From contig JAQYVZ010000014.1 in the NCBI GenBank assembly GCA_030145205.1, forward strand, positions 1 to 64,000: a stretch of DNA of 64,000 nucleotides, given 5' to 3'. This document shows, in pieces, positions 36,350-45,384 of this stretch (its first letter is position 1; the number at the start of each line of letters is the position of its first letter). A program made the position numbers and the translations under genes. This stretch comes from Desulfuromonadales bacterium. GTDB lineage: Bacteria; Desulfobacterota; Desulfuromonadia; Desulfuromonadales; BM103. The notes below the pieces were generated by a model. The model had not been told where the DNA came from. It saw nothing but the letters and a program-made list of their open reading frames with translations, and did no database searches.

Positions 36350-37039
36350 CTATTCGTTTGTCATGCTCCAATAGATGACTTCTTTCTCGTAGTCGATCCT
36401 GTGAGGATGTTTACGCAAAAAGTCGTTCCCCAACAGGCCGTCGTAAGGGAGATCTGTGCTGACCGGATCCAGTAGGACCACTTCCGCAGACTTTTCTCTG
36501 AACGGTCCAACTTCAAGATAACGGACCTGGACTTTCTCGGCCGGGATGGTGTAGCCGCCGGCGATTTTGGCCTGTCCTTTGTCACCTTCTTTGATCGGTA
36601 GCTTTTCAACGGATGGACGATGCAGGACGGTCTGGCTGGCACCCGTGTCAAGTAGCAGGATGACATGGGCCACTTTGTTGCGCACGACCACTTCTGCCGA
36701 TAGCATCACCCGATTACCGCGGATCATGACGGGGGTCTGGTATTCCCGGCGCTGTTCCTGGAGAGCCGCCTCACGTTGTGCTCTGCGACGAAGCAGACGC
36801 TCGGAACGCTCTTCTGACTGCTGTTCCTGATAAACTTTCAATTCATCGGCAGTCATATTGTCGTTGCGTTCCTTGATCGGCTCGGTTTGCTTGCGATGTT
36901 TTGCAGGAATTTTGGTCTCGTCGTCAACAAACACCAGCCGGCCATTATCATCAACGTACTTGTAGATCACGGCCAGTGCCGGTCCGGCCATCAGGACGGA
37001 GCAGATCAGCAGGGCAAGCAACAGGCTGAATGGTTTCAT
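36350..37039 (-). CDS. exported retropepsin-like aspartyl protease with DUF4124-like N-terminus
   Basis: The 229-residue product has a signal peptide (residues 1-23). A short DUF4124-like segment follows (IYKYVDDNGRLVFVDD), then a charged coiled-coil-like linker, and a single retropepsin domain with LLDTGAS (Asp130) and LPYDGLLGNDFL. Such single-domain aspartyl proteases work as dimers in the periplasm; the substrate is unknown. GGGAGG precedes the ATG. It is followed by rsmE. Confidence 0.85.
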   Translation of the reverse strand: MKPFSLLLALLICSVLMAGPALAVIYKYVDDNGRLVFVDDETKIPAKHRKQTEPIKERNDNMTADELKVYQEQQSEERSERLLRRRAQREAALQEQRREYQTPVMIRGNRVMLSAEVVVRNKVAHVILLLDTGASQTVLHRPSVEKLPIKEGDKGQAKIAGGYTIPAEKVQVRYLEVGPFREKSAEVVLLDPVSTDLPYDGLLGNDFLRKHPHRIDYEKEVIYWSMTNE

Positions 37040-37110
37040 AATCGGGTCCTCCCGGTTAAATCAAAAGTTGAAATGTATATTATGCGACAATCGTGCCGGG
37101 TTCAATCCCG

Positions 37111-37155
37111 AAAAAAAAGCCCGAAAGCAACGGATAAACGCGCTCTCGGGCTTTT
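37111..37155 (-). terminator. terminator upstream of the retropepsin gene
   Basis: AAAAGCCCGAAAGC pairs with GCTCTCGGGCTTTT over 14 bp with one mismatch. A run of A on the plus strand (37111-37118) gives a T run on the minus strand, so it terminates lysA transcripts. Confidence 0.75.
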
Positions 37156-37246
37156 AAGTGTCCAGATACGGTTGTACGCGCCTGTTTTGATGTGACAAAG
37201 ATTGTCAGGCGCGTTGACCTCGACCGGCAGGCCTGCCAGGTAACGA

Positions 37247-38509
37247 TCAGCGCACTGTCAGGACATCGGCTGTAAAATTAAGCGTCGTGAAGTAGTCATC
37301 TACCGTTTCAGCGCGACGGATCAACTCAACCGAGCCATCAGTGCGCAGCAGCAGTTCTTGGGGGCGCAGGCGGCCATTATACTGAAAACCCATGGCGAGG
37401 CCGTGGGCGCCCGTGTCGTGGATGGCGAGCAGATCGCCGGTTTGGATCGGTGGCAGGGGTCGCTGCACGGCAAACTTGTCGTTGTTCTCGCACAGCGAGC
37501 CGGCAATGTCGTAGACTTCGCTGGCCTCATCCTGCTCCTTGCCGATGACATCAATATGGTGATAGGCGTCATACAGGGCCGGCCGCATCAGCGCGGACAT
37601 GCAGGCATCAACGCCAATGTATTTGCGATAGATGTTCTTGCTGTTGATGGCACGAGTGATCAGGGCGCCATGGGGGCCGGTCATCCAGCGCCCGCTCTCG
37701 AGGTAAATCTTCGGCGCGCATTGATGCTTCTCAATGTAGGCGTTGCGCAGCGCCGTAATCTCGCTGGCCATGGCCGCCAGGTTGAGAGGCTGGTCTTCCG
37801 GATTGTAGGGGATGCCGAGTCCGCCACCCAGGTTGAGGAATTCGAGGCAGATGCCGAGATTGTCTTTGAGCAGGGCGGCAAGGTCCAGCAGCATGCGCGC
37901 CGTTTCGACAATATAGCTGTAGTCCCGTTCGTTGGATGCAACCATGGTGTGCAGTCCGAAGCGTTTGGCTCCACACTCCATGGCCATGCGGTAGGCAGAC
38001 AGCAGCTGGTCGTGGCTGACGCCGTATTTCGCTTCGACCGGGTTGCCGATAATGATGTTACCGGTACGACGCGGCCCCGGGTTGTATCTGAAGCAGATCA
38101 ATTCGGGGAATTCAGGGACCTTGCTGATCAGGGAGATGTCATCCAGATTCAAAACACAGCCGCCCTCCGCAGCCGCGGCCGCGAATTCCTCTGGGCTGGT
38201 ATTGTTGGAGGTGAACATGATGTCCTCACCACGGCCGCCGACCTGGCGACTCAGGATCAGCTCCGGAATGGAACTGCAGTCGAAACCGAAGCCCATCTCC
38301 TTCATAATCTCGAGGATGCGCGGGTTGGGCAGCGCCTTGACAGCATAGTACTCCCGAAAGCCATCGATGCTGGAAAAAGCCTGCTTGAGGGTTTTGCCCG
38401 TTTCGCGGATGCCCGCCTCATCGTAAATATGAAACGGAGTACCGAAATGTTCGGCAATTTCATTAATATTTGGATAAAGGCGATCTTTAAACGCTTGAGA
38501 CATCGGCAT
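37247..38509 (-). CDS. lysA: diaminopimelate decarboxylase-type PLP enzyme
   Basis: The 420-residue product is a fold III PLP decarboxylase. The PLP lysine is Lys58 in YYAVKALPN, the glycine loop GGGLG lies near residue 230, and the C-terminal substrate motif is GSLCENNDK. LysA removes carbon dioxide from meso-diaminopimelate to give lysine. I start at ATG 38509 with AGGAG 8 bases upstream. Related enzymes act on carboxynorspermidine or other diamino acids, so the substrate is likely but not certain. The leader is too short for a lysine riboswitch. Confidence 0.83.
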   Translation of the reverse strand: MPMSQAFKDRLYPNINEIAEHFGTPFHIYDEAGIRETGKTLKQAFSSIDGFREYYAVKALPNPRILEIMKEMGFGFDCSSIPELILSRQVGGRGEDIMFTSNNTSPEEFAAAAAEGGCVLNLDDISLISKVPEFPELICFRYNPGPRRTGNIIIGNPVEAKYGVSHDQLLSAYRMAMECGAKRFGLHTMVASNERDYSYIVETARMLLDLAALLKDNLGICLEFLNLGGGLGIPYNPEDQPLNLAAMASEITALRNAYIEKHQCAPKIYLESGRWMTGPHGALITRAINSKNIYRKYIGVDACMSALMRPALYDAYHHIDVIGKEQDEASEVYDIAGSLCENNDKFAVQRPLPPIQTGDLLAIHDTGAHGLAMGFQYNGRLRPQELLLRTDGSVELIRRAETVDDYFTTLNFTADVLTVR

Positions 38510-38590
38510 GATTTCTACTCCTGTATTCCCTGCCGCCGTAATATTCCGGTCGGTTAGTTTAGGTGAAGCGCTGTGCAGATAAAAAGGCAA

Positions 38591-38619
38591 TTTATAAAGG
38601 AAATGGCCGGAAAAAACAA
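38591..38619 (-). promoter_or_regulatory. promoter for lysA
   Basis: TTGTTT (38614-38619) and TATAAA (38591-38596) on the minus strand are 17 bases apart, giving a leader of about 75 bases. Confidence 0.4.
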
Positions 38620-38742
38620 GCGATTCAGTACGTAAAGAGCCGGTTTCATCTGGTCAAGCGTTCCTGGTTGGGTCATGATACCCTCTGTCAATGGCGCACG
38701 GTTGACGGCCTTGTGGCAGTGCAGCAGAGGACAGGGGAACAG

Positions 38743-39960
38743 ATGAGGATGAGGACAACGACATTATTGAGGGTGTTCTGCCCTTTTGCTTTCGGGTATT
38801 TCCTCTCCTACCTGTATCGCACGGTGAATGCGGTCATCGCCCCCAACCTGACGCAGGATCTCGGCCTCGACCCGGGAAGCCTCGGCCTGCTGACCTCAAC
38901 CTATTTCCTGACTTTTGCCCTGTTTCAGTTGCCTCTGGGGGTCCTACTCGACCGCTTCGGTCCGCGGCGTGTCGAAGCGGCCCTGCTGGTTGTGGCCGCC
39001 GTGGGTGCCCTGGTGTTTGCCCAAGCGGACTCATTGAGTGGACTGCTAGTCGGCCGGGCGCTGATCGGCCTGGGTGTGTCCGCCTGCCTGATGGCAGCGT
39101 TCAAAGCCTTCGTGCTCTGGTTCCCGCCGGAACGTCTGCCGTTGGCCAACGGTGTGCAGATGATTTCGGGAGGCCTCGGCGCCTTGGCGGCAACCACCCC
39201 GGTCGAAGCGGCGCTACGGATTACCGACTGGCGCGGTGTCTTCCTGGCAGTGAGTGCCCTGACCCTGCTGGCGGCCGTGGTCCTCTACCGGGTTGTTCCC
39301 GAAAAACTGGAGCCGGTTGACGGCGAAACCTTGCAGCAGCAAATCTCCGGAGTGGGACAGGTGCTGGCCAGTCCTTTCTTCTGGCGCATTGCACCTTGGG
39401 CCATTATGGCGCAGGCAGCCTATCTGTCGCTGATCGGACTCTGGGCCGGCCCCTGGCTGCGTGACATGGCGGGCCTGGCACGGATGGAGGTTGCCCGTAC
39501 CCTGATGCTGGTTGCTATCGCGATGACCTGTGGCTACCTGACCTTCGGTCTCCTGGCCGAACGGCTCAGCCGGCGCGGCGTGCCGCCCATGCGGGTGGCC
39601 GCCTGCGGCATGGGCCTGTTTCTCGTTGTCCAGATTCTGTTGACTCTGCCCTGGCTGGCGGCTGCGGTGCCCCTCTGGGTCTTGTTCGGTTTCTGCGGGA
39701 CCGCCTGCATCTTGCCTTACGCGGTCTTGTCCCAAGGGTTCCCGCGACATCTCGCGGGGCGAGTCAATACCGGCTTGAACGTGTTTGTGTTTGTCGGGGC
39801 TTTTGCCGCGCAATGGGTGATTGGGGTGATTATCGGTTTCTGGCCGGAAACGGCGACCGGCGGCTACCATCCGGATGGCTATCGGGCCGGTTTCGGAATC
39901 CTGGTGGTTCTGCAGATTTTGGCGGCGGGCTGGTATCTGTACTCAAAGAAAAAGGGGTGA
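38743..39960 (+). CDS. MFS transporter
   Basis: The 405-residue product has twelve predicted membrane helices and the MFS motif between helices 2 and 3, GVLLDRFGPRRVE. Helix 1 contains FAFGYFLSYLYRTVNAVIAP, seen in the nitrate/nitrite and sugar-phosphate-like branches. I cannot assign the substrate. I start at ATG 38743, after AGGGGAACAG; the frame stays open for 60 codons upstream but that part is unlike a transporter and is charged. The gene is divergent from lysA. Confidence 0.85.
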   Translation: MRMRTTTLLRVFCPFAFGYFLSYLYRTVNAVIAPNLTQDLGLDPGSLGLLTSTYFLTFALFQLPLGVLLDRFGPRRVEAALLVVAAVGALVFAQADSLSGLLVGRALIGLGVSACLMAAFKAFVLWFPPERLPLANGVQMISGGLGALAATTPVEAALRITDWRGVFLAVSALTLLAAVVLYRVVPEKLEPVDGETLQQQISGVGQVLASPFFWRIAPWAIMAQAAYLSLIGLWAGPWLRDMAGLARMEVARTLMLVAIAMTCGYLTFGLLAERLSRRGVPPMRVAACGMGLFLVVQILLTLPWLAAAVPLWVLFGFCGTACILPYAVLSQGFPRHLAGRVNTGLNVFVFVGAFAAQWVIGVIIGFWPETATGGYHPDGYRAGFGILVVLQILAAGWYLYSKKKG

Positions 39961-39984
39961 GGACTGAGTAAAGTCAGGAGCATA

Positions 39985-40010
39985 AAAAACGATGTCACCG
40001 GGTCGTTTTT
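39985..40010. terminator. weak hairpin after the MFS gene
   Basis: AAAAACGA pairs with TCGTTTTT around a 10-base loop, 25 bases past the MFS stop. The stem has only three GC-pairs, so its strength is doubtful. Confidence 0.4.
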
Positions 40011-40126
40011 GTCGGCGCAATTGTTCTTCCCGTGAGTTTGCCTTTAACCCTAAGCATGTTCCACTCACCTCAATCCTCTCCTTTAGGCCCTGCGGGTCCG
40101 CCAGGGGAGATGCTGTTTTTATTCGC

Positions 40127-40864
40127 TCAGTTTGTGAGTTTTGCTGCCGCCAGTGCGGCACCGATGATGCCGGCGTCGTTGCCGAGCAGGGCGGGACGGG
40201 TTGTGGTCGCAACTGTCAGGAAGGGCGCCATCTGGTCAAATTCCGCGCTGATGCCGCCGCCGATGATAAACATGTCCGGCCATATGAGTTCTTCCAGGCG
40301 TCGCAGGTAGGCATCGAGGCGGGGAGTCCACTCGGTGAGGCTGAGCTGCTGCCGGGTTTTGGCGGCGGCCGATGCGTAGGTTTCGGCATCCTGGCCGTTG
40401 AGGATTACGTGACCCAGCTCGGTGTTCGGGACCAGCACTCCGTTGCGGAACAGGGCGGTGCCGAGTCCTGTGCCTACAGTGACGACAAGGACAGTTCCGG
40501 TCTGCAGTTTCCCCTGACCAAAAGCCATTTCAGCAGTGCCGGCCGCGTCGGCGTCATTCAGAACAACGACCGGTCTGCCGCCCGCTTCACCGAATAACTG
40601 GTCGGCACGGACCTGCAACCAGCTCTGGTCGATGTTGGCGGCGGTCTGTACGACGCCGTTCGTTACGGCAGCCGGCAAGCCGCAGCCGACCGGGCCGAGC
40701 CAGTCAAAATGTTGCAGGATGGTGCGGAAAGCACGGGCAACCTCGGCAGGGGTCGCCGGTTGGGGTGTTTCCAGTCGATACCGATCACTGGCCAGACTGC
40801 CAATGGCAGTGTCAACCAAAGCGGCCTTGATTGCTGAACCGCCGATGTCAATTCCAAGGATCAT
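40127..40864 (-). CDS. ppgK: ROK family kinase, polyphosphate glucokinase-like
   Basis: The 245-residue product begins MILGIDIGGSAIKAALVD, the ATP or polyphosphate loop of ROK kinases. The catalytic aspartate is Asp104 in VVLNDADAAGTAE, and a second phosphate loop reads VTVGTGLGTALF. The short length and lack of a zinc-cysteine motif fit polyphosphate-glucose phosphotransferase. I start at ATG 40864, which is the family start; a longer frame to 40933 has no ribosome-binding site. It lies after the DUF1847 gene on the same strand. Confidence 0.8.
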   Translation of the reverse strand: MILGIDIGGSAIKAALVDTAIGSLASDRYRLETPQPATPAEVARAFRTILQHFDWLGPVGCGLPAAVTNGVVQTAANIDQSWLQVRADQLFGEAGGRPVVVLNDADAAGTAEMAFGQGKLQTGTVLVVTVGTGLGTALFRNGVLVPNTELGHVILNGQDAETYASAAAKTRQQLSLTEWTPRLDAYLRRLEELIWPDMFIIGGGISAEFDQMAPFLTVATTTRPALLGNDAGIIGAALAAAKLTN

Positions 40865-40943
40865 CTGCCGGGCCTTTCGGAAAATCGGAGGGCTTGCCTG
40901 TTTTGGTCCTGAGCAGGCGTTATGCGTTGCCATTTATCTGTTT

Positions 40944-41717
40944 TTACTTCGCGCCTTTCGCCTCGATCTCCAGCCTGTGACGGGTAAGCTCATCGTCTGT
41001 CATCACCGGAGCTTTCTGTAGGCGCTTGTAGTAGGCGTTCTGTCCGTAAAGAACGGCAACCGGGTTGTGTCCGGTAACGCGGTCCTTGACCACCAGCGTT
41101 GTGACCGGTGCATCGGAATATTTGCTGAACAGCATGTCGTGGCCGACACAGAGTCCGACAATGACGTTCATGTCCGTCCCGGTCGCATTGCAGATTTTTG
41201 CCTGGGCGATCGGGTTACAGATCGCTTCGAAGTTGCCAGGGCGGATCTTGTCCTGGTCGGCCAGACCCTGTTCTGTTTTGTCAATACTGCCTGCTTTACA
41301 ACAAACCGAGAAAGGCTGCAAGCCCTGAGCCCGCAGGATGTCACTCAGCCGTCGGGTTTCATCAAGCAGGCCGATGCAGGTGGCGATGCCGATTTTTTCA
41401 TAGCCCATCAGGCGTGCCAGGGCAACCAGATCTTCGACCCGGGTCCAGTGGGCGGCGACAACACCGGCGCCGTCAACCTGCTCATAGCAGAGACCTTCCA
41501 CCTTGGCGGCGACAAACGCCAGGCGGGCGTCGTGGTCGTCGGCCCGGTAGGTTTCAAAGGCGGCCTGGATCGTGTCGGCGTGGGGTTCGGCAATGCAGTA
41601 GCCGGGTTGCGGCGGACGCTCGTCAGGCGCTCCGTAGCAGTTGGTCTTGCCGGTTTTCTGGAGTACGCCGGTGCAGTCGGCGCAGGAATGTGTCGGGAAG
41701 TGGGGGGTGTCGCTCAT
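40944..41717 (-). CDS. DUF1847 cysteine-rich protein
   Basis: The 257-residue product has cysteines at CADC near the start and several conserved pockets: IGIATCIGLLDETR, SVCCKAGS, NPIAQAKICN and GLCVGHDMLFSKYSDAPVTTLVVKDR. That pattern is DUF1847, a family of anaerobes often labelled metal-binding and of unknown reaction. Two ATG codons follow GGAGGAC; I choose the second (41717) because of better spacing. It likely shares a transcript with the ROK kinase gene, which starts 80 bases later. Confidence 0.8.
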   Translation of the reverse strand: MSDTPHFPTHSCADCTGVLQKTGKTNCYGAPDERPPQPGYCIAEPHADTIQAAFETYRADDHDARLAFVAAKVEGLCYEQVDGAGVVAAHWTRVEDLVALARLMGYEKIGIATCIGLLDETRRLSDILRAQGLQPFSVCCKAGSIDKTEQGLADQDKIRPGNFEAICNPIAQAKICNATGTDMNVIVGLCVGHDMLFSKYSDAPVTTLVVKDRVTGHNPVAVLYGQNAYYKRLQKAPVMTDDELTRHRLEIEAKGAK

Positions 41718-41805
41718 CATGTCCTCCGGGCCGCGGTGGGTTCGGCGGTCAGCATACCGGAGGGGACAGGGTCTGTCCAGAAATCTTGCCCGTCATGGAT
41801 GGCGT

Positions 41806-42762
41806 TCAGGCGGCCGGGGTCAGCGTAAAATAGAAGGTCGCTCCCTGATCTGGGGCGCTCTCTGCCCAGATCCGCCCGCCATGCCGCTCCATAATGCGGC
41901 GTGTCGTTGACAGGCCGATCCCCGAGCCTGGCAGGGCCGGGTTGTCCGGCAGGCGGGTCAACGTTTCGAGCAGCTGCTCGGCCTGTTGGTTTTCGAAGCC
42001 GATGCCGTTATCCCTGATATAGAAGACGGTCTGGTTGTCCTGCTGTATTTTGCCGACACTGATTTCGCCGTCACGCTCGGTTGACAGGAATTTGACGGCG
42101 TTGCTGAGCAAGTTGCCGAGCGCCATGCGGGCCAGGTTGCGATTGCAGTAAGCCTGCAGATTCTTTTCAATTGTGATCTGCGGCTGCCGACCCGTTTTCT
42201 GCAGGAGTTCCTCGAGCAGCTCGTCGGCAAGTTCGTCCAGGAAGACATTCTCACGGCTGACGTCGCCCCCCGATGAACTGGCCAACAGCAGCATGCACTC
42301 GATCTGCGTCTCCATCTTTTCGCTGTACTTGCAGATGGACGACAACAGGAAGCGGCACTGGGGATCCTTGCCAGCCTGAAAGTGATCTCTGAGCATCTCC
42401 ATGGAGGTGTAGATGATCGTCAGGGAATTGCGCAGGTCGTGGGACAGGGTGTAGTTGAAAGCTTCCAACTCCTGATTGGTGAGGAGCAGGTCTTCGTTGC
42501 GCTTACGCAACGCCCTTTCTAGCTGGGTACTTTTCCAGAGAAAATGAATCGCCAGAACGGCGATCAGGACAATGAACAGGCTGAATAGACCCCGGATTGC
42601 CAGCTCGTGTACTGTCGGATTGAAAATTTGCCTGGCAAGACTCTCTTCGTGAAACATCCAGGCATCGAGAGCGCAGTCGGCTATGTAGGCCAAAGGCAAC
42701 AGCAGGAGAGCACAGAAAAACAACTGCTTGCTATAATTACGGGTGATTGCAGAATCGGGCAT
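41806..42762 (-). CDS. membrane sensor histidine kinase
   Basis: The 318-residue product has two membrane helices (residues 13-30 and 57-77) around a short external loop, then a coiled linker. The H box is FNYTLSHDLRNSL (His108), the N box NLLSNAVKFL, and the ATP loops are DNGIGF and GSGIGLSTTRRIMERHGG. The H box type (SHDLRNSL) is that of phytochrome-like kinases. I start at ATG 42762, which places the first helix near the N-terminus; the open frame extends 22 codons. No response regulator is adjacent. Confidence 0.85.
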   Translation of the reverse strand: MPDSAITRNYSKQLFFCALLLLPLAYIADCALDAWMFHEESLARQIFNPTVHELAIRGLFSLFIVLIAVLAIHFLWKSTQLERALRKRNEDLLLTNQELEAFNYTLSHDLRNSLTIIYTSMEMLRDHFQAGKDPQCRFLLSSICKYSEKMETQIECMLLLASSSGGDVSRENVFLDELADELLEELLQKTGRQPQITIEKNLQAYCNRNLARMALGNLLSNAVKFLSTERDGEISVGKIQQDNQTVFYIRDNGIGFENQQAEQLLETLTRLPDNPALPGSGIGLSTTRRIMERHGGRIWAESAPDQGATFYFTLTPAA

Positions 42763-42919
42763 CGTGTTTTCACCGGGTGTAGACGGACTTGCTGCGGCAG
42801 ATCGCCATGTTTCATGCCGATGGGGCATTCTACACGCTGGACGTGCAAAATAGAAGCCAAATGCAACTGACTGAATAAAGAGGGGGCGCGGTCAGAATCA
42901 GGCGGGGCAGAATGCAGAA

Positions 42920-43114
42920 TCAGGGGCCGAAACGGCGCTCCGGGCCGGCATACTCCGGATCATCGTCGGTCGTGCGAATCGGGTCGCGCCCGACCAGAAC
43001 CCAGCAGCTGTTGCGGCGGAAGCGCTTGACACGCTCGTACCCGAGCAGCAGTTCCAGCCCTTTAGGGGCCACGCGACATATGGTTCCGTCTATCAGTTCA
43101 ACCTGAATGGTCAT
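42920..43114 (-). CDS. GSU3473-like small protein
   Basis: The 64-residue product reads VELIDGTICRVAPKGLELLLGY, then a basic stretch, then a tail YAGPERRFGP. It resembles the small proteins named after Geobacter GSU3473, of unknown function; the tail GPERR is typical. The ribosome-binding site is GGAACAGGTG. A TATAAT lies upstream at 43174-43179 on the minus strand. It has its own unit between the hisG terminator and the kinase gene. Confidence 0.65.
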   Translation of the reverse strand: MTIQVELIDGTICRVAPKGLELLLGYERVKRFRRNSCWVLVGRDPIRTTDDDPEYAGPERRFGP

Positions 43115-43234
43115 AGCACCTGTTCCGATATTTGCAGAGGGTGGAATTTTGCTATCCGTTAATAATAGCCAAGATTATACACAATTAATCTCAAAAAAAT
43201 CTCACAAAAAGGTACTTTTTTGCCATTTAAAATA

Positions 43235-43260
43235 AAAAAACCGACCAAGGCCGGTTTTTT
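43235..43260 (-). terminator. terminator after hisG
   Basis: AAAAAACCGACC pairs with GGCCGGTTTTTT over 12 positions with one mismatch and a two-base loop. T runs exist on both strands. Confidence 0.8.
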
Positions 43261-43281
43261 AATCACTCATGTAAGGTGCTG

Positions 43282-44157
43282 TCAGATGATTTTGTTGAGT
43301 GGATACTCGACAATGCCTTCGGCGCCATGCCGGATCAGTTCCGGGATAATGCTGCGCACGGCCTGCTCCGGCAGAATCGTCTCAATCGAAACCCAGTCGG
43401 AGTTGTAGAGGTGGGCGATAGTGGGGCGGTTCAGGCTCGGCAGCAGACCGCTGATCGCCTCGACTTTGTCACCGGGAGCATTCATTTTCAGACCGACCAT
43501 ACCTTCGGCGCGCAGGGCGGATTGCAGCAGGGTGTGGATCTGCTCAATCTTGGCTCGTTTCCAGGGATCCTCCCAGGCGTCCCGGTTGGCAATCAGCACC
43601 GGCACGGATTCCATCAGGGTCTGGACTATGCGCAGGTTGTTTGCCTTGATGGTTGAGCCGGTTTCGGTCACTTCGACAATGGCGTCACAAAGCCCCTTGA
43701 GGATTTTTGCCTCGGTGGCGCCCCAGGAAAATTCAACGTCAACCGGAACGTTCCGCTCGGCGAAAAAACGCTGGGTGAAGCCGACCAGCTCAGTGGAGAT
43801 CGTTGCTCCGGACAGGTCTTCCGGTTTCTGCACCGGGGAATCCTGGGCAACTACCAACACCCAGCGGGCTGGTTTACGCGAGACTTTTGAATAGACCATC
43901 TCCCCGACTTCGACGACGTCGGAGTCATTCTCGCGGACCCAGTCGCGGCCGGCAATGCCGACATCGAGGGCGCCGCGTTCCAGCACCTTGCTCATCTCCT
44001 GGGGCCGTACCAGATTGCAGTTCAGTTCGGCGTCGTCACAGGTTGGAAAGTAGCTGCGCGAACTGGTCTTGATCTTCCAGCCGGCCTTGGCGAACAGGTC
44101 GACGGTGGCATTTTCCAGGCTCCCTTTCGGGATGCCTAATCTCAGTTCTTTGGACAT
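43282..44157 (-). CDS. hisG: ATP phosphoribosyltransferase HisG
   Basis: The 291-residue product catalyses the first step of histidine synthesis, joining ATP and PRPP. Family marks are [14 protein letters not shown] at the start, [13 protein letters not shown], and [16 protein letters not shown]. The length and the C-terminal ACT-like part ([17 protein letters not shown]) mark the long, histidine-inhibited form. I start at ATG 44157 with GGAG 7 bases upstream. It follows hisI and ends in a terminator, so these two form a small operon apart from the other his genes. Confidence 0.95.
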   Translation of the reverse strand: MSKELRLGIPKGSLENATVDLFAKAGWKIKTSSRSYFPTCDDAELNCNLVRPQEMSKVLERGALDVGIAGRDWVRENDSDVVEVGEMVYSKVSRKPARWVLVVAQDSPVQKPEDLSGATISTELVGFTQRFFAERNVPVDVEFSWGATEAKILKGLCDAIVEVTETGSTIKANNLRIVQTLMESVPVLIANRDAWEDPWKRAKIEQIHTLLQSALRAEGMVGLKMNAPGDKVEAISGLLPSLNRPTIAHLYNSDWVSIETILPEQAVRSIIPELIRHGAEGIVEYPLNKII

Positions 44158-44257
44158 TGCAAACTCCGTTGAGCTGTAAACTGCAAGCGACAAACTGTCC
44201 GTCTCCAAGGGGACGTCATGCAGACCGAGAGCTTATCGTTTACGGCGTAGAGCCGGT

Positions 44258-44635
44258 TTATTTTTTATAGACCTCATTCGGATCGAACAGGGGATTGGAG
44301 TGCTCCACCCACTGGTCATCTTCCCATTTGACATAGAAGCAGCTGCGGTTGCCTGTATGGCAGGCTGCGGGGCCGTTCTGTTTGACCTTGATCACCACGG
44401 TGTCGGCGTCACAGTCCGTCAGGATTTCGACCACGTCCTGGGTGTTGCCCGATTCTTCGCCCTTCATCCAGTATTTATTGCGGGTGCGGCTGTAGAACCA
44501 GGTCTTGCCGTCGCGAAGGGTGTTGTTGAGGGTGGTTTCATCCATGAAGGCGACCATCAAGATTTCACCGTTCTCATGGTCTTGAATTACGGCCGGAATC
44601 AAACCGCCCATTTTTTCGAAATCGATTTTGATCAT
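44258..44635 (-). CDS. hisI: phosphoribosyl-AMP cyclohydrolase HisI
   Basis: The 125-residue product opens the adenine ring of phosphoribosyl-AMP in histidine synthesis. The metal sites are visible: Asp74, Asp76 and Asp78 around Cys75 (TDCDADT), and Cys92 and Cys99 in CHTGNRSC. It is the stand-alone cyclohydrolase, without the HisE part. I start at ATG 44635 with a perfect AGGAGG 7 bases upstream; that site lies in the arm of a hairpin. A consensus promoter lies about 90 bases upstream. Confidence 0.95.
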   Translation of the reverse strand: MIKIDFEKMGGLIPAVIQDHENGEILMVAFMDETTLNNTLRDGKTWFYSRTRNKYWMKGEESGNTQDVVEILTDCDADTVVIKVKQNGPAACHTGNRSCFYVKWEDDQWVEHSNPLFDPNEVYKK

Positions 44636-44642
44636 TCTTGAA

Positions 44643-44665
44643 CCTCCTGTGGGGAATGCAGGAGG
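44643..44665 (-). promoter_or_regulatory. leader hairpin that covers the hisI ribosome-binding site
   Basis: On the minus strand CCTCCTG (44659-44665) pairs perfectly with CAGGAGG (44643-44649) around 9 bases. CAGGAGG is the Shine-Dalgarno of hisI. Confidence 0.55.
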
Positions 44666-44723
44666 GCGTTCGCGAGGGGAAAGTCTGCGGTCAATCAGCG
44701 GACACGCTCCTGAAAGAAGCCAT

Positions 44724-44752
44724 TTATTACCTGCTCGACCGGAGAGTGTCAA
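44724..44752 (-). promoter_or_regulatory. consensus promoter for hisI-hisG
   Basis: A perfect TTGACA (44747-44752), a 17-base spacer and TAATAA (44724-44729) on the minus strand. The transcript would have a leader of about 80 bases. Confidence 0.7.
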
Positions 44753-44795
44753 CTGTTAGCTTGAAGCGAGGCAGGATTTGTGGGGCAGGGTGGGG

Positions 44796-45224
44796 TCAAT
44801 TCAGGCGGAGATCGATAATCTTCCAGAGGACGGGGTCACCGGCATCCAGAATGACGGTTTCGACCATTTTCTGTTTGTTTGTAAATGAACTGTCGAACTG
44901 GACGATGATGTAGTAACCGTCCGGAGCGGAGTAGTAACTCTGCTTGTAGTGAATCGCTTTGAGTTGCCGGGAGACCAGCGCGCCGTAGCTCATGCGTAGC
45001 AGCTGCTGCAGCGTAATCCATTTGTCCTGGTCGTAGCGTGCCTGGAAAATCGGCGTTCCGGCACTCCAGACGTACGCGCCATCCATGGCGTCGAGGTGCT
45101 CCAGGAAAAGCTGTGCCTCGCTGATAGCTTTGGCGGATTCTGCTGCCAACGTCTCTCCAGCTTGAGCATTCGACGGGAGCAACGACAGCAGCAGGCAGAA
45201 TGTGAACAGCAGGATGACGCGCAT
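44796..45224 (-). CDS. second DUF4019 exported protein
   Basis: The 142-residue product has a signal peptide (cut near AQA, residue 22) and a DUF4019-like domain: AQLFLEHLDAMDGAYVWSAG, then SYYSAPDGYYIIVQFDSSF, and a closing beta strand WKIIDLRLN. It is related in pattern to the protein at 24829-25290 but distant in sequence. Function unknown, likely periplasmic. I start at ATG 45224, just before the signal; the frame is open 9 codons upstream. An inverted repeat lies about 65 bases upstream. Confidence 0.75.
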   Translation of the reverse strand: MRVILLFTFCLLLSLLPSNAQAGETLAAESAKAISEAQLFLEHLDAMDGAYVWSAGTPIFQARYDQDKWITLQQLLRMSYGALVSRQLKAIHYKQSYYSAPDGYYIIVQFDSSFTNKQKMVETVILDAGDPVLWKIIDLRLN

Positions 45225-45287
45225 TTCTTTTCGCCTGCCCGACAGGGCCATGCGACATCTTTGATTAAAAGATAAAAAACGAACAAA

Positions 45288-45303
45288 GTATACAAACGTA
45301 TAC
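45288..45303. promoter_or_regulatory. short perfect palindrome upstream of a DUF4019 gene
   Basis: GTATAC, four bases, GTATAC: a 16-bp symmetric site in an AT-rich gap, placed as an operator would be for the gene starting at 45224. Confidence 0.35.
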
Positions 45304-45384
45304 CATGTGCCTACTCACAAATTTCTTACATTGGGGAAGGGGGCTTTAAAAATCCTGGTTGACGAGGGTCGTAGTCGGAGGATG

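Noticed and set aside
37358-38557. 399-codon open frame on the plus strand
   Set aside because: Complement of the lysA gene, no family pattern.
38510-38742. Lysine riboswitch before lysA
   Set aside because: The promoter leaves a leader of only about 75 bases, too short for the riboswitch, and I see none of its conserved core.
38563-38742. 60-residue N-terminal extension of the MFS transporter
   Set aside because: The added residues are charged and unlike a transporter; the ATG at 38743 sits directly before the first helix.
40087-40107. Small hairpin CCCTG...CAGGG after the ROK kinase gene
   Set aside because: No T tract on the relevant strand and a short stem; not convincing as a terminator.
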